Assembly: GCA_020426485.1 (NCBI GenBank)
Contig: JAGQPY010000008.1
Coordinates: 1 to 40,205 of the forward strand
DNA length: 40,205 nt
Direction: 5' to 3'
Source: Planctomycetaceae bacterium
GTDB lineage: Bacteria; Planctomycetota; Planctomycetia; Planctomycetales; Planctomycetaceae
This document shows positions 27,221-35,707 of the stretch, in pieces. Each line of letters opens with the position of its first letter. Positions within the stretch are counted from its first letter, which is position 1. The notes beneath the pieces were generated by a model. It saw only the letters and a list, made by a program, of their open reading frames with translations. It searched no databases and was not told the origin of the DNA. Position numbers and translations under genes: made by a program.

Positions 27221-30144
27221 TCCGTCGATGGATGACGCATTCTGTGGTGGTTTGCCTGAAGGCTGGTCAGCTTGTGCCAGCCTTTTTCTGTTGGAGTCTT
27301 GCGGCGTCCCTTTTTCTGTTGGCCTGTGGGTGTGGACAGCGCGAGCCTGATTCCAGCGAAATCCTGCGTCTGTCGCGACTTCGTCTAAGCGCGGGCGACT
27401 ACGCGGAGGCCTGTACGCTGGTTGACAGAATTTCTCCGTCGTCGAAGGAATGGACGGAGGGGCAGATCGTTGCCGGAGATGCTCAGATGAGATCCGGCGA
27501 TTACGCTGGGTCACTTGCGATCTGGGACCGCCTGCTTTCATCGAATCCTGTCGCGCCGGGACGTTACTGGCTATTCGCCGGTCAATGTCATCGAGAGCTG
27601 GGCAGCCTTGCAGAGGCCGTTGCTTGTTTTGAAGCCGTTCTGAAGCTGGAGGCGGACAACCCCAACGCTCTGCGGAACCTGGCATTCCTGTACAGCTGCT
27701 CCGGACGGGGTTGGGATGCTGCCGGTCTCTTCGAACGACTCCTGCGCATTGGTGAAGCCGGCATGGAAGAACTCAGCCTGCTGGCCGATCCGGAGCGTCC
27801 TGTTGAACAGCTGGGTTTCCTGGAAGACTGCTCGCTCAGGTGTCCCTCCGATCCTGTCGTCCGCCGTGGGCTGGCAATCGATCGTTTTCGGCAGGGCCAT
27901 GTTTCTCAGGCTCGTCAAATGCTGCAGGAATTGATCCGGGAATTCCCATCAGATTCAGACGCCCAGGCTGCACTTGGAGAACTACTTGTTGATGCCGGAC
28001 CCGCAGATTTTCAACACTGGTTTGATTCTCTGGATGAGTCACATCTGAAACACCCCGGCATCTGGTACGACTTCGGACTGAAAGCTCGCAGGGCCGGAAA
28101 CCTTGAGGTGGCTTTCGACGCCTTCCAAAAATGTGTGTCCATCGCTCCCACACACCGGCGTGCGTTTTATCAGCTCAGTCAGCTCTCGAGCGCTCTGGGC
28201 AGGAACAGCGATGGAAAACTTTCCGCTTACGCAGCAGACCTTCTGAAATTGAGTGAGGCCATTGACGCCGTTCTGCGTACAGATGGCGACGCCTCCGAAC
28301 GGGTTCAGCACGTCTGTGAAATTCTGGAGCGTACAGGTCGAATCTGGGAGGCCTGCGGCTGGGCGCTGATGGTGGCCCGAAAGAGTACCGGCGACATCTG
28401 GGCTCAGAAACTGCTTCTTCGTCACCGAGAAAAGCTTGATGACGAATTTCCTCTGGTTGACGCTCAGCAAATGCCTCCGGGGCTGTCATCCGATCCATCG
28501 CGTGAACTGGTCAGGGCGTTTGCTGATCTGCTGGGTGCGGAGAACCATAACCGTGCCACCATCGAGAGCTTCGGACCACCTCGATTTGATGCCTCTCTCA
28601 TCGACCTTCCGTTTGAATACCTGAACGGTGACGATCCTTCGACACCTGGTGTGAGAATGTTTGAACAGACGGGGGGCGGAGTTTCGGTCATTGACGTCGA
28701 CCATGATGGCCGACCGGACCTGTTTTTCACACAGGGAGGAATCTCAGGCGGTGAGAATCAGCCCTATTCATGTGCAGGAGCCAGCGACGTCGTGTTCCTG
28801 AACAGGCAGTCGGCATTTGTCAGGGCAACAGACGCTTTGCCTGCCGATCGAGGTTTTGGCCAGGGAGCTGCTGCCGGGGATTTTGACAACGATGGCTTTG
28901 CCGATTTATACGTTGGAAATCTGGAGGCGAATCAGCTGCTGAAGAATATGGGAGACGGAACGTTTCTGGATCTGTCCCCGGATTCGCAGCTGCCGGATCA
29001 GCTTCAGTGGACGGCATCAACGTCCATTGCAGATCTGAACAGTGATGGTTGTCCGGATTTGTTTGACGCCAACTACCTGATGGGAGACGGAATACTGTCG
29101 GCAATTTGCGGAGGCAAGGCCTGTTCACCCAGTGTGTTTTCTGCAGCACCGGATTTCGCTGGATGGGGCGACGGAAGCGGCGGTTTCCGGTTTTCGCGGG
29201 TCAGTGAAGCGTCGAAAAGCCTTGGGGTGCTGGTCTTTCGGGAACCGTCACATGGAAGTCGAACAAATGTGTTTGTTTCAAATGATCAGGTGGCAAATGT
29301 GCTGCTGCAGTTTGAGCCATCTCAATCGGAAAATGCCCCCGCTTTTTGGGAATCCGCTCTGCAGGGAGGAGTGGCCTTCAATGAAGACGGATTGTCAATG
29401 GGATGCATGGGCATTGCGGCAGACGACGTCGACGGCAATGGGCTGCTGGATCTGTTTGTGACAAACTTTCACAATGAACCCAATACTTTATATCTTCAGG
29501 ATACGGCAGGACTGTTCGTCGACCGCACCCGAAGCTTTGATCTCTATGAACCGGCATTTCTTTCCGTCGGCTGGGGAACCCAGTTTCTGGATGCTGATCG
29601 GGATGGGCTGAGTGACCTGGTGATCACGAACGGGCACGTCGACGATTACCGCAGCGAAAACGGTGAATACCACATGTTGCCGTTGTTTTTTCACAGCCTC
29701 GGTCAGGAAGGGTTCCGAAAGCTTCCAGTGGATGTTGCCGGTCCCTTCTTCGGAGAACGTTTTCTGGGCAGAGGTCTCGCCCGGCTGGACTGGAATCAGG
29801 ACGGTGCTGTGGACTTTGTTGTGTCAAACATTCGTCAACCGCCATCGGTGGTGACCAATATCACGAGCCACAGCGGACACTATCTCAACGTTCGTCTTCA
29901 CGGAACCAAATCCTCTCGGGATGCCGTGGGGGCCGTTGTCAAAATCGAAACGCCCGCAGGACCGTTTACAAAACAACTGACGGCCGGTGATGGATTTATG
30001 GCGACAAATGAACGTGTTCTGCAGTTCGGGCTTGGCGCAGATACGGTCGTCCGGCGTCTGGTAGTAGACTGGCCATCGGGACAGTCTACGGAGATTGAGA
30101 ACCCGGACGTCGACACAACAATCGATCTGGTCGAAGGCCGATGA
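27217..30144 (+). CDS. TPR / FG-GAP propeller / ASPIC-UnbV lipoprotein
   Basis: The 975-residue product has the same architecture as the protein at 21921: TPR-like repeats at about 45-440, an FG-GAP/VCBS propeller at about 480-880 (IDVDHDGRPD, GDFDNDGFAD, ADLNSDGCPD, DDVDGNGLLD, LDADRDGLSD, LDWNQDGAVD), and ASPIC/UnbV at about 885-970 (YLNVRLHG...RDAVGAVV...LTAGDGF...LVVDWPSG). Its anchor differs: a lipobox LLAC with Cys37 suggests a lipoprotein instead of a TM anchor. The ATG overlaps the stop of the small lipoprotein gene (ATGA), so translation is coupled. Together with DUF1559 this suggests a surface assembly in which the propeller may bind partner proteins or glycans; this is inference. 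Confidence 0.9.
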   Translation: MIRRWMTHSVVVCLKAGQLVPAFFCWSLAASLFLLACGCGQREPDSSEILRLSRLRLSAGDYAEACTLVDRISPSSKEWTEGQIVAGDAQMRSGDYAGSLAIWDRLLSSNPVAPGRYWLFAGQCHRELGSLAEAVACFEAVLKLEADNPNALRNLAFLYSCSGRGWDAAGLFERLLRIGEAGMEELSLLADPERPVEQLGFLEDCSLRCPSDPVVRRGLAIDRFRQGHVSQARQMLQELIREFPSDSDAQAALGELLVDAGPADFQHWFDSLDESHLKHPGIWYDFGLKARRAGNLEVAFDAFQKCVSIAPTHRRAFYQLSQLSSALGRNSDGKLSAYAADLLKLSEAIDAVLRTDGDASERVQHVCEILERTGRIWEACGWALMVARKSTGDIWAQKLLLRHREKLDDEFPLVDAQQMPPGLSSDPSRELVRAFADLLGAENHNRATIESFGPPRFDASLIDLPFEYLNGDDPSTPGVRMFEQTGGGVSVIDVDHDGRPDLFFTQGGISGGENQPYSCAGASDVVFLNRQSAFVRATDALPADRGFGQGAAAGDFDNDGFADLYVGNLEANQLLKNMGDGTFLDLSPDSQLPDQLQWTASTSIADLNSDGCPDLFDANYLMGDGILSAICGGKACSPSVFSAAPDFAGWGDGSGGFRFSRVSEASKSLGVLVFREPSHGSRTNVFVSNDQVANVLLQFEPSQSENAPAFWESALQGGVAFNEDGLSMGCMGIAADDVDGNGLLDLFVTNFHNEPNTLYLQDTAGLFVDRTRSFDLYEPAFLSVGWGTQFLDADRDGLSDLVITNGHVDDYRSENGEYHMLPLFFHSLGQEGFRKLPVDVAGPFFGERFLGRGLARLDWNQDGAVDFVVSNIRQPPSVVTNITSHSGHYLNVRLHGTKSSRDAVGAVVKIETPAGPFTKQLTAGDGFMATNERVLQFGLGADTVVRRLVVDWPSGQSTEIENPDVDTTIDLVEGR

Positions 30145-30416
30145 TTTCGTTGATGGGGCTGTTTTTTTCAGAAGATGACCATTCTCCACATCGGAACACG
30201 GTCGCAAACGGAAAGCTGCTCCGCTGTTATTGTGATGACGGCGGTCAGTGTGGGAACGGTTCCGGGGGGCGCTCTCAGGGTAATCGTTAATCTGAGTGTC
30301 GATTTGCCTGAATGGTCAGTCGAATGTGTTTGATGATGCCTGCCCGAGCCCAACATACTCCTGTCGTTTCCATCTGACGTGAGATCACACTGACATGAAA
30401 GCAGTTGCGTAAAGTC

Positions 30417-32132
30417 ATGGGGGGCAAGTGGTCGGATGCCATGATCAGGAGGCTTTATGTCGGCAGGCAGACCTGTATGGCCGCCGGTCTTCTGTTGGCT
30501 CTGGCTCTGTGGACGATTCGTCCGGTTTTGACCGATCCGGCCAGTCTGATGCCGGTTCAGGAGAACCTGATCACGACCGTTCCGATGTTCAACGCCTGGA
30601 CAATCTGGTGGAACGCGGAACAGCTGACGCGGGGGTTCCAGGGTTATTGGGATGCTCCGATTTTCTTTCCGGAGCACGGCGCGTTTGCGATGTCGGAGCC
30701 CCAGCCGGCTACGCTGATGGTCTCTCCGGTGTACTGGTTCACCGGCTCCCCGGCGGCTGCTTACAACGCCTATCTGCTGTTGTCATTGTTTCTGAATGGA
30801 TGGTGGACCTTTGTGCTGCTTCGCCACTTCGGACATGACCGCCGACTGGCAGTGACAGGTGGGCTGTCAATGATCTGGCTGCCGATCAGCCTGCGACAGC
30901 TGGAGGTCCTTCAGTGCATTCCGGTCTGGCCGATGCTGTGGACGTGGGTTGCCCTTGAACGACATGGGCGTCGTCCAGACTTTCGTACCGCCGTTTCGGG
31001 TGTTGCTGCCTATTCGGTCAGTTTCTTCACATGCATTCATCACACCTTATTCCTGTCGATCGTGCTGCTGCCAACGATGTGGGTGCTCTTCAGGACCTTC
31101 TTCACGCGGCGATTTCAGGTCTGGTCTCTGGCCGCGTTTCTATCGACGGCTGCAGTCGTCGGCCTCTTCGCATTGCCGCTCAAAACCACGATCGACCATT
31201 TTGATTTTCAGCGTTCTGAAACTCTCGTGAATCAGTTGTCCGCTCGCGTGACCAGTCTGCTTGTGCCTCCGCGTGATGCGTGGTTTGGCGCACAGGAATC
31301 CGGGCGTTTTGGCATGTCGGCAGGCTGGATCAAACTCGGCATCGTTGCTTTCGGGCTCCCGCTGTTGCTCAGGCGACGGCGACGGCGAACATGGGTGTGC
31401 TTTCTGCTGGCGACGCTGATCATCAGTGCTCTGCTGTCGATGGGCCCTCATCTGAAGTTTGGAGAGCACAACATCTGGTGGCTGCTGGCAGACTGGTTAC
31501 CGGGTCTGGGACAGGTTCGCAATGTGTTTCGATTCGCCTACCTGACTCAGATGGCGGTCATCATTCTGTTCATTCACAGTCTGCATGAATTCCGTCTCCG
31601 ACTGAGGCACCGGTTTCGACTTCGAAATTCGGGGACGATCCTCATACTGACAATCGGAGTTCTGGCACTCGCGGAGACCGCGCCACCGCGGCCTCATCTG
31701 ATGGGCGTTCCGGATCTCCGCCGGAATGGGGACTGGATCGAATATGTTCGGCTGACAACTCCGCCCGGAAAGGGAATTGCCTGTCTTCCGTTTGCGGCAG
31801 GCGTCGGCGTGCGCGACTTTGATGTGACAACTCGCTGGATGTATGTGAGTACACAACATGGGATTCCGCTGCTGAATGGGTATTCCGGCTTTTTTCCGCC
31901 GAGCTACATGGCTCTGCGCCAGAAAGTCAGTGAACAGGGAATCAGCGCTTCTGTGTTGCAGGATTTTGCTCGTGCGGGTGCGCATTTTGTGGTGACGACA
32001 AAAGAGTATGCTCAGCAGCACGAGGCCGAATGGAATCGTGCATCCGGAGGCAGCCTGCGTCCGGTTTTTGAAGGGCTGGCGGGTGTCAAAGTCTTCGAAT
32101 TCACGGACAACATCGGCGAGAGTCCCCCCTGA
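30417..32132 (+). CDS. Multi-pass membrane glycosyltransferase-like protein (GT-C type)
   Basis: The product is 571 residues with about ten TM segments, then a soluble C-terminal part from about residue 440. The start could be TTG 30405, ATG 30417 or ATG 30441; none has a good Shine-Dalgarno site. The first external loop carries LMPVQENLITTVPMFNAWT and WWNAEQLTRGFQGYWDAPIFFPE. The latter resembles the loop-1 acidic region of lipid-linked GT-C glycosyltransferases (PMT / YfhO-like). Later segments include QVRNVFRFAYL and a periplasmic domain with GVRDFDV. It would add sugars from a lipid carrier to a surface target, but no donor can be named. It follows the TPR/FG-GAP operon by 272 bases on the same strand. 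Confidence 0.75.
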   Translation: MGGKWSDAMIRRLYVGRQTCMAAGLLLALALWTIRPVLTDPASLMPVQENLITTVPMFNAWTIWWNAEQLTRGFQGYWDAPIFFPEHGAFAMSEPQPATLMVSPVYWFTGSPAAAYNAYLLLSLFLNGWWTFVLLRHFGHDRRLAVTGGLSMIWLPISLRQLEVLQCIPVWPMLWTWVALERHGRRPDFRTAVSGVAAYSVSFFTCIHHTLFLSIVLLPTMWVLFRTFFTRRFQVWSLAAFLSTAAVVGLFALPLKTTIDHFDFQRSETLVNQLSARVTSLLVPPRDAWFGAQESGRFGMSAGWIKLGIVAFGLPLLLRRRRRRTWVCFLLATLIISALLSMGPHLKFGEHNIWWLLADWLPGLGQVRNVFRFAYLTQMAVIILFIHSLHEFRLRLRHRFRLRNSGTILILTIGVLALAETAPPRPHLMGVPDLRRNGDWIEYVRLTTPPGKGIACLPFAAGVGVRDFDVTTRWMYVSTQHGIPLLNGYSGFFPPSYMALRQKVSEQGISASVLQDFARAGAHFVVTTKEYAQQHEAEWNRASGGSLRPVFEGLAGVKVFEFTDNIGESPP

Positions 32133-32191
32133 TGTCTCTCATTCGGGCGGCTGGACACTTCGACGGTACCGCAATGGACGAGATGTGAGTC

Positions 32192-32246
32192 CCAGGCAAC
32201 AAGGACTCGTGGCCTCGTCCACGACCTCCCGGTACGAATTGCCTGG
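32192..32246. other. Nested stem-loop after the glycosyltransferase gene
   Basis: The outer arms CCAGGCAA (32192-32199) and TTGCCTGG (32239-32246) are perfectly complementary. Inside, TCGTGG (32207-32212) pairs with CCACGA (32219-32224) around a six-base loop, with a possible GGA/TCC extension. There is no T-tract, so it is not a terminator. It lies 60 bases after a stop codon and just before a larger run of hairpins, and may belong to the same structured transcript. Confidence 0.5.
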
Positions 32247-32310
32247 CCGATCGCCTTGTGCTCTTGAGTGCATTGGCTGCCCATGGTGGCACGGTCAATT
32301 GCGCGCATGA

Positions 32311-32349
32311 AAAAAGGCCGATCGGAACGAACTTTCCGATGGCCTTTTT
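32311..32349. terminator. Strong bidirectional terminator hairpin
   Basis: AAAAAGGCC (32311-32319) pairs with GGCCTTTTT (32341-32349). Beyond one bulged G, ATCGGAA (32321-32327) pairs with TTCCGAT (32334-32340) around a six-base loop. The stem totals 16 bp, with T-tracts on both strands. On the plus strand it would end the glycosyltransferase transcript. On the minus strand it would end any RNA made from the hairpin array to its right. Confidence 0.85.
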
Positions 32350-32520
32350 CAGGTGCCGGGTCAGGAGTCTCTCAGGTTCCTGACGGCTCTTCCTCTCTCT
32401 GGCAAGCTCGTTTCTCAGGCGAGTTTACCTCTCTCTCCACGGCTGCTCTCTCAAAACAGCCTGCTGCTTTCTCAAGGCAGCCACAGGACGGTCAGATGAG
32501 CCGTCCTTTTCTCTCTGTCC
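32350..32520. ncRNA. Candidate multi-hairpin RNA with repeated loop motif
   Basis: Five consecutive perfect or near-perfect stem-loops fill this non-coding stretch: 32360-32384 (7 bp), 32404-32426 (7 bp with one G-T pair), 32441-32461 (5 bp), 32463-32481 (5 bp) and 32486-32506 (6 bp). Four loops share a motif. Read on the minus strand they are ACCTGAGAGAC, CCTGAGAAA, TTTTGAGAGAG and CTTGAGAAA. The single-stranded linkers repeat AGAGAGA three more times (near 32393-32400, 32429-32436, 32511-32516). The strong terminator at 32311-32349 would close a minus-strand transcript; the one G-T pair fits a plus-strand RNA better, so strand is left open. The layout recalls protein-sponge RNAs of the CsrB/RsmZ kind, but the motif is not their GGA motif. 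No known family is claimed. Confidence 0.5.
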
Positions 32521-32765
32521 AGTTTTCAATGCACTGTGCGTGCCAATTCCACCGAACGACGGCAACCAAACTAAAGTTCGTTTTCAGTGAATGCTTCTAA
32601 ATCCTTGATTCGGAAGCACTTCGAACACGAAACCCTTCGATAAAAAATTGCCTTGTTTGACATCACTTGTGGCTGAGTGGCCATCAGATTGCAATTTCTA
32701 CAACGCCGGGCGATTGTAGTTGTTACAACTTCGGCTGAGTTTACATTCCCGCGTCCGCAGATTTG
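32521..32765. other. Region between the hairpin array and tadA
   Basis: This AT-richer intergenic DNA should contain the tadA promoter and, if the hairpin array is read leftward, its promoter too. A TTGACA at about 32656-32661 on the plus strand is a possible -35 box for tadA. No matching TATAAT is seen at 16-18 bases. Confidence 0.3.
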
Positions 32766-33275
32766 ATGAAGAGATCCATGTTTCCGGAACCGCTGTCAGA
32801 TACCCATCCACTGAACCCTCACGATCACTGGATGCGCAAGGCGCTGGATCAGGCGATTCAGGCTTACGATCAGGGCGAGGTGCCTGTGGGTGCCGTCGTC
32901 GTTCATCAGGATCGGATTATCGCGGAAGGCTGTAATCAGCGGGAAACACTGAGAGATCCGACCGCACATGCGGAAATGATTGCAATTACGCAGGCGGCAG
33001 CAGCATTGGGTTCATGGCGTTTGCTGGACTGCACTTTGTATGTCACGCTTGAGCCGTGTCCAATGTGCGCCGGTGCCATTGTTCAGTCACGAATTCCTTT
33101 CGTTGTCTATGGAACTCCCGATCCCAAAGGAGGAGCGTGTGACACAATGTTTCAGATCACGTCTGATATTCGGCTGAACCATCAGGCGGCCGTGCTGGGA
33201 GGCGTGCTGATGGAAGACTGCCGAGCAATCCTGCAGCAGTTTTTCCGGGAACAGCGTTCACTTGGCAAGAAGTAA
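32766..33275 (+). CDS. tadA: tRNA-specific adenosine deaminase TadA
   Basis: It deaminates adenosine 34 to inosine in tRNA-Arg(ACG). The 169-residue product has the zinc and catalytic set of the cytidine/deoxycytidylate deaminase fold: His68-Ala-Glu70 (TAHAEM) and Pro97-Cys98...Cys101 (EPCPMC). It also has the TadA-typical VPVGAVVV and [11 protein letters not shown] segments. Start: ATG 32766, or ATG 32778, which has a GAAGAG sequence a few bases before. The extra N-terminal residues are not conserved in the family, so either is possible. A guanine deaminase is less likely given KGGACDTMF. Confidence 0.93.
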   Translation: MKRSMFPEPLSDTHPLNPHDHWMRKALDQAIQAYDQGEVPVGAVVVHQDRIIAEGCNQRETLRDPTAHAEMIAITQAAAALGSWRLLDCTLYVTLEPCPMCAGAIVQSRIPFVVYGTPDPKGGACDTMFQITSDIRLNHQAAVLGGVLMEDCRAILQQFFREQRSLGKK

Positions 33276-33944
33276 ACTCGCACAAATCGATCCCTACCGG
33301 TTGCAATTGCATGCGTGCCATCGCCGGTGGAGAACTTGAGGCAGAATCACAAATTCACCGCGAGTCTCGGAATGCTGTCAGTCATGACCCCCTCCAAAGT
33401 TGCAGAAACTGCCGGTTGCAGGGTTGGATTTCAGGGTTTACGTCAATGCGTCAGAAACGCCGCTCAAAAGTGCGGTCTGGAAACTTTAACCGGTCTTGAC
33501 CCAATTTTTCCGCTGGGATAAATCTTCGTTCCGTCGCAACTGTGACTCGGCGGTTCCGGCCATTCACGAGCGACTCCTGTCAGATTTCACTCCTTTTTAC
33601 AACAACGGCCCTTCGACATCACCACGGATAACGAAAAGCTTCTCTGTGCCTTTCCGTGATTGATGTCACAGCGATTCGATAAAGACTGTTCCTGAAGCAG
33701 GTCTCGCGAATCAGTTCGGCGTGTCCCGTCAGAGTTCACAGTAGTCCGTTCCGTTTTTCAAACTCTGAACGTTCTGCCGGATCCTCTCAGTCACCTTTCA
33801 TATCAACCCCATTTCGTATACCGGCGGCATACTCACGGATGAGATATGTCACATGCCAGGTGTGCGTTCTTCGAATCATCCGCCTGTTCAGACATCAGAC
33901 CCGCATCTGCTGAACAGACGCGATTCCAGTCAGGGAAGACTCTC
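33276..33944. other. Long intergenic region upstream of the YTV gene
   Basis: Between tadA and the YTV-protein start there are about 670 bases without a recognisable gene. The YTV frame is open back to 33846, but those residues precede the signal peptide and look non-coding. No tRNA, repeat or strong terminator was seen, so how tadA transcription ends is unclear. Confidence 0.4.
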
Positions 33945-35144
33945 ATGTTCTCAAAATCCATGGTATGGGCGACCCTTGTCGTCGTGATTGCTCACGGGAC
34001 GGCAGCACATGGTCAGTTCTATGGCAGCGGTGGATGTTCCAGTTGCGGTGTGCCCAGTGCACCTCCGGTTGCCGCATCCTGCACACCGATTCAGCCCGTT
34101 TACTCTGCGTGCTACGAAACCGTTCCTGTCACAACCTATACCCGTGAAAAGCAATCGGTACAGGTCCCCTATTACGAGACCGCTTATGAAGACCGCCAGA
34201 TCACCGTTTACAAGCCGGTGACTGAACAGCGAACGGTTGAAGTTCCCACCGTCAACTATCAGACCGTTGTGGAAAACAGAACGGTGAACCGAGACATGGG
34301 GCGGTGGCAGACAAACTACTTTCCCGTTTCAAAATGTTCGCCATGTCAGGTCGATCCTCGTCCGGGTGTAATCGGCTGGCTGAACCGCTCAGGCTACGCC
34401 TTTCGTAACGCATTCACTCCCAGCTACAAGACAACGCAGACCTATGTTCCAAGAATGGTGACCTGCAATGTTCCGGTGACTCGTCAGGTCGCCGTTCGAA
34501 GCACTCGCAAAGTGGTCCTGAACGAAACTCGAATGGTCGCTGAAACCAAGACCGAGCGAGTTCCGGTTCAGAAGCTGGCCTATCGAACCGAAGAGCGAAC
34601 CGTCATGAAGCCTCAGACGGCATGGACAACGGTTCCGATCGGAAGTCGTCTGGCCTACGGTTACGGCGGCTACTATGGCGGCGGAACCAGCACGGCATGG
34701 ATTATTGACGACACAACTCAGACGGCTCGACGGCCATCACCGGATCCGATCAGCGGCAGTTCTCCTCAAAGTGCTCAGGCTCCGTTTGAAGCGGATGCCC
34801 CGCGTTCCGGTGACAGAACATTCCAACGCAGCGACAGCGACACGAACAAGTTTCGACGATCCAGTTTCGAGCAGCCGGCCGCTCCGGCGTCGGAAGCTCC
34901 ATTGATGCAGACGCCTCGAACGTTTCCTGGTGAGCCAGCGGCTCCGGATTTCAAGAGCTTTGATTCCGGCCGTAACGAATCTCGACCGTCTCTCGAAGGT
35001 CCCGGATCTTACACGTCAACGACTCCCCCAGCTGCTGCAGGAGGCTGGCGCGTCAGTCGACGAGCTGCTGCTGATCGCGATTCCGGGACCGTCGGAAGCG
35101 TCGCGATTCCGGGGCTGTCCATGAACGATTCTTCCAGAGACTAA
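33945..35144 (+). CDS. YTV-domain envelope protein
   Basis: The product is 399 residues from the ATG at 33945 (AGGGAAG just upstream), starting with a signal peptide (FSKSMVWATLVVVIAHGTAAHG). A short Cys-containing stretch (GGCSSCGVPS) follows. Two YTV-type beta-repeat regions, at about 55-115 and 160-235, have runs of alternating Val/Thr/Tyr with Glu/Arg (VPVTTYTREKQ, YEDRQITVYKPVTEQRTVEVP, VRSTRKVVLNETRMVAETKT). The C-terminal third is Pro/Ser/Arg-rich and disordered-looking. YTV proteins have been reported from the planctomycete cell wall, so an envelope-structural role is likely; that rests on family knowledge. A terminator-like hairpin lies about 190 bases after the stop. Confidence 0.85.
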   Translation: MFSKSMVWATLVVVIAHGTAAHGQFYGSGGCSSCGVPSAPPVAASCTPIQPVYSACYETVPVTTYTREKQSVQVPYYETAYEDRQITVYKPVTEQRTVEVPTVNYQTVVENRTVNRDMGRWQTNYFPVSKCSPCQVDPRPGVIGWLNRSGYAFRNAFTPSYKTTQTYVPRMVTCNVPVTRQVAVRSTRKVVLNETRMVAETKTERVPVQKLAYRTEERTVMKPQTAWTTVPIGSRLAYGYGGYYGGGTSTAWIIDDTTQTARRPSPDPISGSSPQSAQAPFEADAPRSGDRTFQRSDSDTNKFRRSSFEQPAAPASEAPLMQTPRTFPGEPAAPDFKSFDSGRNESRPSLEGPGSYTSTTPPAAAGGWRVSRRAAADRDSGTVGSVAIPGLSMNDSSRD

Positions 35145-35707
35145 TCTGCTGAGCTGTCCGGGAAGCGTGCTCGTTCAATACCTTTTCCCAGGACCACTAA
35201 CCGATCATGCAGTATTGATCACCCCTTCTTCTCTTCTGATCGGTACTGCATTCCTTTCCCCGTTTCCTTTCGAAACCCTTTCTTCCTGTCTCCAACTCCC
35301 TTCTCCCCTGGTTACTGAAGCGTCCCCTCGCGGCACCGGTATCACGCCGGTGCCCTTTTCATGCGCGATGCTGTGAAGTTCCGTTTAGTCGCAGTTTGCG
35401 AGAGAAACGTGTGATCCTGCGCTTCCCGTTTGACTGCTTGCGACGAAAGTCTGCTTCCCCGTAAACTCCGACTGTGTATTGTCTGAACCTGACTTCTCGC
35501 AGGTCTGATTGAGCGGCACCGGTTGTGGGTATCTGAGCGGACCGATGTGCCCGACAAGAGGCAGTTCGAAGTTCGGAAACTGCCACGAATCCCCGGTGGC
35601 CGCGGCAATGTGACAGTCCGCAGGTCGGGCTCCCGCCTGACAATCTGACTGCAGAGATTTTTAACTGTTCACGGTGTTGGGCGATGTCCTTGTTGAAGGT
35701 GAGTTGA
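35145..35707. other. Intergenic region between the YTV and gltS-like genes
   Basis: About 560 bases. It starts with a C/T-rich stretch (35220-35320) that leads to a terminator hairpin at 35332-35359. The rest shows no gene; minus-strand frames at 35342-35718 are basic, low-complexity and unsupported. Confidence 0.4.
35332..35359 (+). terminator. Rho-independent terminator downstream of the YTV gene
   Basis: GGCACCGG (35332-35339) pairs perfectly with CCGGTGCC (35347-35354) around a seven-base loop, followed by CTTTT. It would end the YTV gene's transcript, leaving a 3' UTR of about 190 bases. Confidence 0.75.

Noticed and set aside
32360..32506. CsrB/RsmZ homologue
   Set aside because: The repeated loop motif is GAGAA/GAGAG, not the GGA-type CsrA site, so only the overall design is similar.
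32311..32520. CRISPR array or tandem repeat
   Set aside because: Units are unequal in length and sequence; only the loop and linker motif recurs, and each stem is different, which fits structured RNA rather than direct repeats.
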